This document shows positions 16,101-23,565 of a stretch of DNA of 26,089 nt, piece after piece. The stretch's first letter is position 1; the number at the start of each line of letters is the position of its first letter. Source of the stretch: an uncultured Clostridia bacterium (GTDB lineage Bacteria; Bacillota; Clostridia; Oscillospirales; Oscillospiraceae). The notes beneath the pieces are model-generated. The model was not told the DNA's origin. It was given only the letters and a program-made list of their open reading frames with translations, and did no database searches. Location of the stretch: the NCBI GenBank assembly GCA_946184215.1, contig CAMHER010000004.1:1-26089 (forward strand), given 5' to 3'. The position numbers and the translations under genes were made by a program.

Positions 16101-16570
16101 GTAAATATGCGCTCGATTGTGTGCCGTACAATACGTTATATAAAAACGTAACATGGGAAACCTGTTCTCTGCGTAAATGGCTGAATGAGACGTTCCTGAA
16201 TGCTGCGTTCAGCTCTGTGGAACAAAACAGCATACTCAGTACAAAAGTCACTCCGGATAAGAATCCGCCGTACAGCGTATCTCCCGGCAACTATACAACG
16301 GATAAAGTATTCCTTCTCAGCATCAAAGAGGTTAAAAAGTACTTCTTTATCGACATATATCGTAAATGTCAAGGGACCCCACACTGCTATGCAAAAGGCG
16401 CATTTAAACACCTCAATGCCTGTTGGTGGTGGCTGCGTTCACCCGGTACCAGTTCCGCCCGCGCTGCGGATGTCGGCTGTGAGGGGACCGTCGTTGAAGG
16501 CGGTGACGATGTCAATCGTCAGATCGCCGTCCGTCCTGCAATGTGGATCAACCTCGGTACAGAGAATTGA
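13136..16570 (+). CDS. Zinc-ribbon/TIR protein 4 with RCC1 propeller, coiled coil and DUF6273-like domain
   Basis: 1144 residues, the largest protein here. The same N-terminal plan, with zinc ribbon cysteines at 6, 9, 24, 27, a TIR domain and Glu239 in FNAVWVKNEW, but clearly diverged from TIR1-3 (LEDKLGQEYEPY, not LEDKAGTEYEPY). A TPR-like segment and a YKDSEQ motif lead into seven RCC1-like units (about 485-765). A coiled coil with GVFAGKEKKRI follows (about 767-945), then a DUF6273-like domain (952-1144) with ETCSLRKWLN and WWLRSPG. It thus combines the two sensor types that occur separately in TIR3 and TIR1/TIR5. No signal peptide or membrane segment. It starts 15 bp after TIR3 behind GAGGGGG. 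Function as a sensor-coupled NADase is inferred. Confidence 0.9.
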   Translation: MAILKCKMCGGDLNVAEGQTVCECDYCGSKQTVPTLDNEKKLTLFTRANRLRLMCEFDKAYNVYESIVSEFPEEAEAYWGLVLCKYGIEYVDDPASGKKIPTCHRSSFDPVLEDSNFEMVMEYADSLARSVYRAEAKEIERLRSGILEVSAKEQPYDIFICYKETDENGSRTIDSVIAQDVYTALTEKGYRVFFSRITLEDKLGQEYEPYIFAALHSAKIMLVFGTDYDYFNAVWVKNEWSRYLALIAKGEKKTLIPCYKDVDAYDTPQEFKRLQAQDMGKVGAIQDLLRGIEKILPRQKPEQVKEIVRETVVVQQVPTAQGSTVASLLKRAFMMLEESNWAKADELLEQVLNIDPECGEAYLGKLLAEKKIKNREKLKDIGISANILKLQKNYKKAFEYGDEKLKAELSDICNSVEARRIENEYQAACKKAEEGTLLSLREAETLFERLRTYKDSEQRAIDCKSSIVKLSSSKRSFFQRANLLVRNRIAAHDWCTYGVKADGTVAAEGKNKDGRCNVSNWTEIVAISAGLYHSVGLKSDGTVVTAGSGMSGMSNVKGWNDIVCVSAGCFHTAGLRKDGTVVAVGDNKYGQCNTSEWKDIIQVVTGGSHHTVGLKTDGTVVAVGDNTHGQCNVSEWKDITAVAANAFYTIGLKKDGTVVRTAGSFNKTTNAEIQVPQLKDIIAIALTLSSSSYAVGLCADGTVVKIELGYSGKCQEMVGWRDIVAIAAGEGHIVGVKADGTVITDGKVYEPGCKVTDWKLFDSIDALEEQRKLAEQKAEEAKKKVSAVTHALKNSETKAGPTLKERLAAANAKTEHLEQILSVFNATQAQIRSLQSELTETVSQEKQLTEQRSRLGVFAGKEKKRIDVELSILSAKKINLPARIDQKQNAIDHYAALADVERDLCEAKRNAADLETQIANADIEYSFEEALRIYLSEANITRAVNASLYPLMQPDSIAFGRYIQKENGRPEPIEWQVLARENGRVLIISKYALDCVPYNTLYKNVTWETCSLRKWLNETFLNAAFSSVEQNSILSTKVTPDKNPPYSVSPGNYTTDKVFLLSIKEVKKYFFIDIYRKCQGTPHCYAKGAFKHLNACWWWLRSPGTSSARAADVGCEGTVVEGGDDVNRQIAVRPAMWINLGTEN

Positions 16571-16586
16571 AATAGGAGAGACTATT

Positions 16587-17498
16587 ATGGCAGAGAAGAA
16601 CGTAACGCTTTTTGTCGGGAACGGAGTCAACCGCGCAGACAAAACGGCGATTTCATGGGATGATTTGCTGAAGGAAATCAGCAACGAAGATACAAAGCTT
16701 ATCTCGGATGAACTTGGCATGACGCTTCGCTACGAGTATATCGACACCGTCGCGGAGGAACGCAGCATCAAGATCAAGCGCGCTGTTGCCGAAAGAACAC
16801 AGGAAAAGGCAAAGGAGATCATCGGGAAGTCGAATTCGGTTCATAGACAGATCATGGAGCTGCCCATCAAAACCATTTTTACAACCAACTATGATTATTC
16901 GCTTGAATTGAGCGTTGATAAACGATTTGTGCCCGTTCAAACGACCAAAGAACGTGTGTACAGCTTTTATAGAAAGCAGCGAATTGCAGATAAAGCAATT
17001 TATCATATCCACGGCGAATGCCGATATCCGAATTCCATTTGTTTGGGCTTTGAGCAATACGCGGGAATGCTGGAGAAAATGCGAAGCAGATTGGTGAAGA
17101 GTACCGAAACACCTGATAAAACGAGTAAGTTTCATCTACATGATGTATTGACTGGGATCGAACAGGCGGATGAGGCATGGTACTATGATTTCTTTAGAAA
17201 TAATATCATTTTCCTCGGCTTTGGAGTCGATCCTTCGGAAGAGGATGTATGGTGGCTGATCACATATCGAAGAAAATTGAAAGAGCAATATCCGAACCTG
17301 ATTCGTAACCGACTGATTTATATCGACACAATACCTATTGGAAAACGTACAAAAGCTGACGAAGCAAAGGAAAAAGTGCTAAATGCAATGGACGTTGAAA
17401 TACATCGGACAGAAGGTCGGACGTATCGTGAAAAGTATCAAAATGCGATTGCATTTCTTAAAGAAATAACAACAGCGGAGGAACAGCGCAATGTCTAA
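16587..17498 (+). CDS. SIR2-like NAD-dependent protein
   Basis: 303 residues of the SIR2_2-like family. The start is set at ATG 16587, with AGGAG 8 bases upstream. The frame is open further left, but that part overlaps the TIR4 C-terminus. Motifs: FVGNGVNR (9-16, NAD-binding glycine loop), IFTTNYDYS (97-105, with Asn101 as candidate catalytic residue), IYHIHGE (138-144, catalytic-type His142) and IIFLGFGVDPSEED, typical of the family's C-terminal part. All key residues appear intact. SIR2-like proteins in bacterial defence systems (ThsA, DSR2 and others) cleave NAD on infection. Here there is no SLOG domain after the SIR2 fold, so it is not a standard ThsA. It overlaps the next gene by 8 bp and follows TIR4 by 16 bp, which ties it to the TIR genes. 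Confidence 0.88.
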   Translation: MAEKNVTLFVGNGVNRADKTAISWDDLLKEISNEDTKLISDELGMTLRYEYIDTVAEERSIKIKRAVAERTQEKAKEIIGKSNSVHRQIMELPIKTIFTTNYDYSLELSVDKRFVPVQTTKERVYSFYRKQRIADKAIYHIHGECRYPNSICLGFEQYAGMLEKMRSRLVKSTETPDKTSKFHLHDVLTGIEQADEAWYYDFFRNNIIFLGFGVDPSEEDVWWLITYRRKLKEQYPNLIRNRLIYIDTIPIGKRTKADEAKEKVLNAMDVEIHRTEGRTYREKYQNAIAFLKEITTAEEQRNV

Positions 17499-19413
17499 AT
17501 TTGTTATCGAATGTCCGCGGTGCGGAAAGTACGCAGAAGCAAAGACCGGATTCTTTGCGAAGAAGAGAATCGAATGTTCGTGCGGGAACGTGATCAACGT
17601 GCGCACGGATAAGTTATCGAGCCGCAAGTGCCCGCACTGCGGCAACGACGTCGTGTTTGACCAGTCGAAAGGCGCGGACGCAAAATGCCCGGTCTGCCAC
17701 GAGCCGATCAACACCATGGCGGAACAGGACAAAACCGTCACCTTTACCTGCGCGCAATGCGGGATCGAGCTGCGCGCATCACGCGGCGCGTCGCGCTATG
17801 TCTGCCCGGTCTGCGATTTCGACAACAACGTCGTCGAACGTGCAGAGAAGGCCCGCATCAGCAAGGAAGGGATTGCGAGCATCATCAAGTATGAGGGCGA
17901 CAACAACACGTTCGTGTGGAAGCACCCGATCGAGGACTTCAACCTCGGCTCGCAGTTGATCGTGCATGAATCGCAGGAAGCGATCTTCTTCAAGGACGGA
18001 CAGGCGCTTGACCTGTTCGGACCGGGTCGCTATACGCTCGAAACGCAGCAGCTTCCGATGCTCGAAAAGGTCTACAAACTGCCGACCGATTCCGAGAAAA
18101 CATTCCATTCCGAGGTCTACTTCATCAACAAGACCGTGCAGATGGGCATGAAGTGGGGCACGCCAGATAAGGTGCGCTTCATTGACCCGCTGACCGGCAC
18201 GCCTCTGGAAATCGGCGCATCGGGCGAAATGAACCTGATGGTTGAAAATTCGAGAAAGCTCCTGGTCAAGCTCGTCGGCACCACAAGCGGCATCGCGTGG
18301 GAGGACGGACCGGGCTTCACGAAGTCGCTGCAGGCGTCGTTCCGTCCGATGATCACGAGCGCGGTCAAAGCGAATCTCGGTGCGGTCATCAAGAACAACG
18401 AGATCGACATCCTTGAGGTCGATGAAAAGCTCGAGCTGATCTCCGCAAAGCTGCATGAAAAGGTCAACGAGGGCTTTGCGGAATACGGCCTTGCCGTGCC
18501 GCAGTTCTATGTGACGAGCGTCGTGCTGCCGGAGAGCGATCCGAACTTCAAGCGCATTCGCGAGCTTCACACGATCGTGCTGCAGACGCGCGTGATCCAG
18601 GCCGAAGCGACGGTTAAAACCGTACAGGCGCAGAGTCAGGCGCAGTACCGCACCGCCGAGGAGCAGAGCAAGGCGGCGATCGAAGCGGCACGCAGGCAGG
18701 CAGAACTGGAGCGCCAGACGACCGAGACCGAGGTCGCGCGGCGCGAGGCCGAGCGCAGGGTGATCGCGGCGCAGGCGGAGGCGCAGGCGCAACGTATGCA
18801 GGGTCTGACCGAGGCCGAGATCATGGCGGCAAAGGGCTACAGTCAGAAAGACGTCCTGCAGGCCGAGGTGCAGAAAGCGTATGCCGAGGGCATCGGCAAC
18901 ATGGGACCGGCGATCTCGGCAGGCGGCGGCGGAAGCAGCATCGTCGGGGATATGCTTGGTCTCGGCGTCGGCATGGCGGCGGCAAGCACGATCGCGCCGC
19001 AGATCGGCAGCATGTTCGGCAATATGCAGCCGCAGGGTGCCAATCAACCGGCACAGCCCGCAGCGCCTGGCGACGGTTGGGACTGCATGTGCGGCACGAA
19101 GGGCATCACGTTCAAGTTCTGTCCGAACTGCGGCAAGCCGAAGCCCGCGCCGGAATCCGGATGGATCTGCCCGAACTGCGGCAAGACCGGCATCACGTTC
19201 AACTTCTGCCCCGATTGCGGCACGAAAAAGCCGGAAGCGAACAAGGGGTGGGACTGCCCGGACTGCGGCATGAAGAACATCAATTTTAACTTCTGCCCGA
19301 ACTGCGGCAAAAAGAAGCCGGAAGCGCCAGCAACATGGGACTGTCCCGATTGCGGCATCAAGAATATCACGTTTAACTTCTGCCCGAACTGCGGCAAAAA
19401 GAAGGGGGAATAA
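17491..19413 (+). CDS. SPFH (band 7) domain protein with seven zinc ribbons
   Basis: 640 residues. Three N-terminal zinc ribbons (C8/11/29/31, C47/50/66/69, C87/90/105/108) precede an SPFH domain of the YdjI/virion-core-like group (about 130-370). A long Ala/Gln/Glu-rich helix typical of flotillin-type proteins follows (about 370-470), then a Gly-rich segment. At the C-terminus are four zinc ribbons of about 29 residues (WDCPDCG...FNFCPNCGKKK; about 528-640). The first of these has a C-x-C knuckle where the others have C-x2-C. SPFH proteins form oligomeric scaffolds on membranes. In Bacillus subtilis, YdjI works with YdjG/YdjH membrane proteins and PspA. The next gene encodes a membrane protein, matching that pairing. 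GC is higher than in neighbouring C-terminal sensor regions. Role here: membrane platform or damage sensor (inferred). Confidence 0.88.
   Translation: MSKFVIECPRCGKYAEAKTGFFAKKRIECSCGNVINVRTDKLSSRKCPHCGNDVVFDQSKGADAKCPVCHEPINTMAEQDKTVTFTCAQCGIELRASRGASRYVCPVCDFDNNVVERAEKARISKEGIASIIKYEGDNNTFVWKHPIEDFNLGSQLIVHESQEAIFFKDGQALDLFGPGRYTLETQQLPMLEKVYKLPTDSEKTFHSEVYFINKTVQMGMKWGTPDKVRFIDPLTGTPLEIGASGEMNLMVENSRKLLVKLVGTTSGIAWEDGPGFTKSLQASFRPMITSAVKANLGAVIKNNEIDILEVDEKLELISAKLHEKVNEGFAEYGLAVPQFYVTSVVLPESDPNFKRIRELHTIVLQTRVIQAEATVKTVQAQSQAQYRTAEEQSKAAIEAARRQAELERQTTETEVARREAERRVIAAQAEAQAQRMQGLTEAEIMAAKGYSQKDVLQAEVQKAYAEGIGNMGPAISAGGGGSSIVGDMLGLGVGMAAASTIAPQIGSMFGNMQPQGANQPAQPAAPGDGWDCMCGTKGITFKFCPNCGKPKPAPESGWICPNCGKTGITFNFCPDCGTKKPEANKGWDCPDCGMKNINFNFCPNCGKKKPEAPATWDCPDCGIKNITFNFCPNCGKKKGE
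19075..19410 (+). repeat. Four tandem zinc-ribbon units in the SPFH gene
   Basis: Four in-frame repeats of about 87-90 bp encode the pattern W-[DI]-C-x1-2-C-G-x-K-x-I-x-F-x-F-C-P-x-C-G. The last two units are nearly identical, which suggests recent internal duplication. Confidence 0.8.
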
Positions 19414-19416
19414 ACC

Positions 19417-20115
19417 ATGAAGCTCGAAAAGAAACAGATCCGGGGGATCGCCTTTTTTGCAATCATCCTTGTCGTATATAACATCCTTGCGTTCGTGATC
19501 CCGTTCCCGAAAAACGGCTGCCTCTGGGCGGCTTGGGCGTTCGGGCTTGTTGCGATCCTGCTGCAGATCCCGATTTTACTGCTTGCGTTCCGTAACGGCG
19601 AGACCGTCAAGAGCAAGTTTTACGGCTTCCCGATCGCGCGCGTCGGCGTCATTTATCTGATCGCGCAGATGATCGTCACCGTGCTGTTCTTCGCGCTTGC
19701 GTTTGTCAACTGCCCCGCATGGATCCCGGTCGTGATCTCAGTGCTGGTGCTTGCGGCAGGTCTGCTCGGCGTGATCGCCACGGATGCCGCGCGTGACGAG
19801 ATCGAACGGCAGGAAAAGACGGTCAAGGTCAATACCTCGTTTATGAAGACGCTGACCGTCGACGCACAGACGCTTCTTTCCCGCGCAAAGAGCGAGCCCA
19901 TTAAAAACGCCTGCAAAAAGGTCTTTGAAGCTGTGCGCTATTCCGACCCGATGAGCGCCGACGCGCTTTCCGACGTCGAATCCCGCATCCGCACCGAGTT
20001 CGACAGCTTCACCGACGCGGTGATTTCCGACAACGCCGACGCCGCAACCGCCTCCGCGGAAGAGCTTCTGACGCTGCTGAAAGAGCGCAATAGCATATGC
20101 AAGATGGAGAAGTGA
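19417..20115 (+). CDS. Four-helix membrane protein, SPFH partner
   Basis: 232 residues, starting 4 bp after the SPFH stop, with GGGGGAA as ribosome site inside the end of that gene. Four hydrophobic segments are visible (about 9-29, 36-57, 73-93 and 98-120), followed by a soluble, mostly helical, acidic tail (125-232). No enzyme motif is recognised. Because it is coupled to the SPFH gene it probably anchors or recruits that scaffold, as membrane partners do in YdjGHI-like sets. The tail would face the cytosol if the N-terminus (MKLEKKQIRG, positively charged) does. The membrane location is sure from sequence; the partnership is inferred from gene order. Confidence 0.75.
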   Translation: MKLEKKQIRGIAFFAIILVVYNILAFVIPFPKNGCLWAAWAFGLVAILLQIPILLLAFRNGETVKSKFYGFPIARVGVIYLIAQMIVTVLFFALAFVNCPAWIPVVISVLVLAAGLLGVIATDAARDEIERQEKTVKVNTSFMKTLTVDAQTLLSRAKSEPIKNACKKVFEAVRYSDPMSADALSDVESRIRTEFDSFTDAVISDNADAATASAEELLTLLKERNSICKMEK

Positions 20116-20124
20116 GGGAATAAT

Positions 20125-20583
20125 ATGACAATTAAAGAAGCAAGTGTATTATTCAATTTGGATGAAAAAGAAATACGAAAAAGGAAAAATAATGGAATGA
20201 TCATAGGTGTTCGCAAAGATGGTCGTGCAGTTGTTATTCCAAACGAGACCGTGATTATTCCGTCAAAAAAGGATATTCAATCATTCCTTCTGCAAATTAT
20301 TCGGTACAAGAACAATCCTCATATTTCGCTATCTAGGAAAATTTGTCCTGACCAAAGATCCTTGTGCGCAGTAATGCAATATTTGTTTTTAAGAGGATTC
20401 ATTGGGGAATTATGTGATACTGACAACAAGAGCATAGATACCCTGTTTGCAGAAGTAGAACTTACCGATGAAGGGATTAACTATATCATGGGAAATGGAG
20501 TCTATAATAGAATAAACGTAGATCTGAGTGTTCCTCTCCAAATCAATCCTAGTTTTAAAATAGGCCTTATTAATATTGCATGA
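20125..20583 (+). CDS. Small protein with MerR/excisionase-like N-terminus, unknown function
   Basis: 152 residues that I do not recognise as a family. The first 45 residues (TIKEASVLFNLDEKEIRKRKNNGMIIGVRKDGR pattern) resemble the winged helix-turn-helix start of MerR/excisionase-type DNA-binding proteins: a short helix, a turn, a basic helix and a beta hairpin. The rest contains a possible second winged-helix-like part (SLCAVMQYLFLRGFIGEL, VELTDEGINYI). It is clearly more AT-rich than the SPFH genes before it and the start of the TIR gene after it, so it may have been inserted. It could be a second regulator of the operon or a DNA-binding sensor. Ribosome site GAGGGAA, 9 bp after the upstream stop. 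Confidence 0.6.
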   Translation: MTIKEASVLFNLDEKEIRKRKNNGMIIGVRKDGRAVVIPNETVIIPSKKDIQSFLLQIIRYKNNPHISLSRKICPDQRSLCAVMQYLFLRGFIGELCDTDNKSIDTLFAEVELTDEGINYIMGNGVYNRINVDLSVPLQINPSFKIGLINIA

Positions 20584-20612
20584 TCAGTTTTTGATTTATA
20601 GTATGTTAGGAA

Positions 20613-20627
20613 ATAGTGAAACACTAT
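20613..20627. promoter_or_regulatory. Small inverted repeat ahead of TIR5
   Basis: ATAGTG AAA CACTAT is a perfect 6-bp inverted repeat in the 88-bp AT-rich gap before TIR5. It could be an operator or a processing site. No convincing -35/-10 pair accompanies it, so an internal promoter is not supported. Confidence 0.25.
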
Positions 20628-20671
20628 AGCTTTCAAATATCTTAGAAAAATGCAAATAGAAAGAGGTCATT

Positions 20672-23554
20672 ATGGCAATCTTCAAATGCAAAATGTGCGG
20701 AGGCACGATCGAGTTCAACGAGGGCGATACGATCGGCGTGTGCGACAGCTGCGGAACGAAGCAGACGCTGCCGCGGCTTGACAGTGACCGCAAGGCGAAT
20801 CTGTATGACCGCGCGAACCATTTTCGCCGGAACAACGAATTCGACAAGGCAATGTCGATCTACGAGAACATCCTGAACGAGGATCCGACCGACGCAGAGG
20901 CGTACTGGTCGATCGTGCTCTGCCGATACGGCATCGAGTACGTCGAGGATCCCGCGACGCATCGGCGCGTGCCCACGGTCAACCGCGCACAGTTCACGTC
21001 AATCTTCGATGACGAAGACTATAAGTCCGCACTGAAAAACGCGGACGCGCTGCAGCGCTCGATCTACGAGGACGAGGCGAGGACGATCAATGAGATTCAG
21101 AAAGGCATCCTGGAGATTTCTGCGAAGGAGGAACCGTTCGACGTCTTCATTTGCTATAAGGATACGGACGCGAACGGCAGAAGAACGCCCGATTCCGTGC
21201 TTGCGACCGACCTCTATCATCAGCTGACCAACGAGGGCTTCAAGGTGTTCTTCTCGCGCATCACGCTCGAGGACAAGCTCGGGCAGGAATACGAGCCTTA
21301 TATCTTTGCTGCGCTGAATTCCGCAAAGGCAATGGTCGTGCTCGGCACCAAGCCGGAGCATTTCAACGCCGTGTGGGTGAAAAACGAGTGGAGCCGTTAT
21401 CTCGCACTGATCAAGGCCGGCGCGAAGAAGACGCTGATCCCCGCCTACCGCGACATGGATCCCTATGATCTGCCTGAAGAGTTTTCGCATCTGCAGGCGC
21501 AGGATATGAGTAAGCTCGGCTTTATGCAGGACCTGATCCGCGGCATCAAAAAGATCGTCAGGACCGACGAGCCGAAACATACGACCATTCGAGAAACGGT
21601 GGTTCAGCAGCCGGCGCAGACCAATACGGCCCCGCTGCTTCGCCGCGCCTTTATGTTTCTGGAGGACAGCAACTGGCAGAGCGCCGATGAATACTGTGAG
21701 AAGGTCCTCGACCTCGATCCCGAAAATGCAGAAGCATATCTCGGCAAGCTGATGGCAGAGCTGAAAGTCAGGAAACGCGACGATCTGAAAAATCAGCCGA
21801 AGCCGTTCGACGACCGGAACAATTATCAGAAGACGATTCGGTTCGGCAGTGATGCACTCAAAAAGAAGCTGGCGGAGGATACTGCCTTCATCAAGGATCG
21901 CAACGAGACTGCCCGAAAAGAGGGAATCTATTCGAATGCGCTTGCATTGAAGAACGCCGGGGAGTTTGCAGAGGCAAAGTCCTTGTTTGAATCGATCGCC
22001 GATTATAAGGATGCGGGCGATCAGATCGGTGATTGCGCAGAATTGATCGAAAAACAGCGCAAGGACGGCATTTATTACAACGCCATGTCTTTGGCAGCCG
22101 AAAAAAGCATCAAAAGACAGCAGCGTGCGATTGAACAGTATCGCACCATTCCGGGATGGAAGGATGCGGATGAACAGATCAAGGCATGCGAAAAACGCAT
22201 TGAAGAGATCAAAGCAAAGGAAGAAGCCGAGCGTATCGAAATCGAACGAAAGGCGGAAGAAGTGCGCATTGCGGCTGAAAAGCGGAAGAAAAAGAATAAG
22301 AAAATCGCTTTGATTGTTGCAATCGTCCTTGCTGCTGCTACGGCTGTTTTGATTTTGCTGTTTACCGTTATTATGCCTGCGATTCGTTCTTATCAGGCAA
22401 AATTGTTACAGGATCAGGAATATGAAGCGGCTGTGGCATTATATAACGCCGGGGAGTTTGAGCGCGCGAGGAATGCTTTTAGTCAGCTAATCGGGTATAA
22501 AGACAGCAGTTCTTATTTGAATAAATGTAAAAAAGCTATTAATGACCAGGACTATGATGCTGCTCTTGCCTTATACAATAATGGAAAATATCAGGAAGCA
22601 ATGTCTTCTTTTAAATCCTTGAATGGGTACAAGGACAGCAAAGAGATGATCGAGAAATGCCAAACGATCATTAATGACCCGAACTATGATGCTGCTCTTG
22701 CCTTATATAATGACGGGAAATACGAAGAAGCAATCGCAGCGTTTACAGCTCTTGATGGATATAAAGACAGCGCGGCGCAGATTGAGAAGTGTGAAACGGC
22801 GATCAAAGACGAGAAATACGCTGCCGCCGTGGAGCTTTATACTGCTGGGAAATACGAAGACGCAATCGCGGCGTTTACAGCGCTTGATGGATATAAAGAC
22901 AGCGTGGCGCAGATTAACGAAATCAAACCAAAGTATTACAAGCTGTTGCTCTCTAACGCGCGCGTTGGATCAACGGTCTTTTTCGGTTCATACGAGCAGG
23001 ATAATGATACAGCAAACGGCAAGGAGGATATCGAATGGATCGTTCTTGCAAAGGAAGGGAATAAGGTACTTGTTATCAGCAAATATGCACTTGATTGCCA
23101 GAAATATAATTCAACCGATACAGATGCAACATGGGAAACATGTTCCTTGCGCAAGTGGTTGAATGGGACGTTCTTGAACGCGGCGTTCAGTTCTGTGGAG
23201 CAAAACAGCATTATCAGTTCCACGGTTACCGCAGACAAGAATCCGTCATACAGCACGTCGCCCGGTAACAATACAACAGACAAAGTATTCCTGCTAAGCA
23301 TAATGGAAGTGAACAAATATTTTAGTTCGGCTAGTGCCCGTCAATGTCAGGGAACTGCATACTGCTGTGTGCCAGGCGCATATAAAGACAGCAATGGCAA
23401 TTGCTGGTGGTGGCTGCGGTCGCCCGGCTTCGATTCTAACTTCGCTGCAGGTGTCGACTACGGCGGCTCCGTCGATAACTTCGGTAACTATGTCTACGAC
23501 CGTGATGGCGCCGTCCGGCCCGCTTTGTGGATTGATCTTGGCGCAAACAACTAA
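20672..23554 (+). CDS. Membrane-anchored zinc-ribbon/TIR receptor-like protein 5
   Basis: 960 residues. Zinc ribbon C6/C9/C24/C27; helical region; TIR domain about 154-296 with Glu239 in FNAVWVKNEW; TPR-like 320-360; further helical YKDA/WKDA units to about 500; a strongly basic charged helix ending KKKNKK; one hydrophobic segment at 545-568 (IALIVAIVLAAATAVLILLF); four exact 44-residue TPR-like repeats (581-756); and a DUF6273-like domain (766-960) with WWLRSPG. The basic stretch before the membrane helix predicts the TIR half inside the cell and the repeats plus DUF6273 domain outside, the general plan of a Toll-like receptor with reversed polarity. It is the only TIR protein here with a membrane helix and the only one separated from the first four. 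Its ribosome site (AGAGGT) differs from the AGGGGG of TIR1-4. Confidence 0.9.
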   Translation: MAIFKCKMCGGTIEFNEGDTIGVCDSCGTKQTLPRLDSDRKANLYDRANHFRRNNEFDKAMSIYENILNEDPTDAEAYWSIVLCRYGIEYVEDPATHRRVPTVNRAQFTSIFDDEDYKSALKNADALQRSIYEDEARTINEIQKGILEISAKEEPFDVFICYKDTDANGRRTPDSVLATDLYHQLTNEGFKVFFSRITLEDKLGQEYEPYIFAALNSAKAMVVLGTKPEHFNAVWVKNEWSRYLALIKAGAKKTLIPAYRDMDPYDLPEEFSHLQAQDMSKLGFMQDLIRGIKKIVRTDEPKHTTIRETVVQQPAQTNTAPLLRRAFMFLEDSNWQSADEYCEKVLDLDPENAEAYLGKLMAELKVRKRDDLKNQPKPFDDRNNYQKTIRFGSDALKKKLAEDTAFIKDRNETARKEGIYSNALALKNAGEFAEAKSLFESIADYKDAGDQIGDCAELIEKQRKDGIYYNAMSLAAEKSIKRQQRAIEQYRTIPGWKDADEQIKACEKRIEEIKAKEEAERIEIERKAEEVRIAAEKRKKKNKKIALIVAIVLAAATAVLILLFTVIMPAIRSYQAKLLQDQEYEAAVALYNAGEFERARNAFSQLIGYKDSSSYLNKCKKAINDQDYDAALALYNNGKYQEAMSSFKSLNGYKDSKEMIEKCQTIINDPNYDAALALYNDGKYEEAIAAFTALDGYKDSAAQIEKCETAIKDEKYAAAVELYTAGKYEDAIAAFTALDGYKDSVAQINEIKPKYYKLLLSNARVGSTVFFGSYEQDNDTANGKEDIEWIVLAKEGNKVLVISKYALDCQKYNSTDTDATWETCSLRKWLNGTFLNAAFSSVEQNSIISSTVTADKNPSYSTSPGNNTTDKVFLLSIMEVNKYFSSASARQCQGTAYCCVPGAYKDSNGNCWWWLRSPGFDSNFAAGVDYGGSVDNFGNYVYDRDGAVRPALWIDLGANN
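22412..22939 (+). repeat. Four tandem 132-bp TPR-like units in TIR5
   Basis: Units at 22412-22543, 22544-22675, 22676-22807 and 22808-22939 each encode 44 residues of the type D-x-x-Y-x-A-A-x-x-L-Y-x-x-G-K-Y-x-x-A-x-x-x-F-x-x-L-x-G-Y-K-D-S. Units 3 and 4 are the closest pair at DNA level, as expected for recent duplication. The copy number could vary between strains. Confidence 0.85.
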
Positions 23555-23565
23555 GGAGAAGCGAA

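Noticed and set aside
16200..16586. Longer N-terminus for the SIR2-like protein starting inside TIR4
   Set aside because: The extra residues are an out-of-frame reading of the DUF6273 region of TIR4. A good AGGAG site precedes ATG 16587, and the family motif starts right after it.
17779..19047. 422-codon minus-strand frame opposite the SPFH gene
   Set aside because: An Arg/Leu/His-rich translation typical of an antisense shadow of GC-rich coding DNA. The plus strand encodes recognisable zinc ribbons and an SPFH domain.
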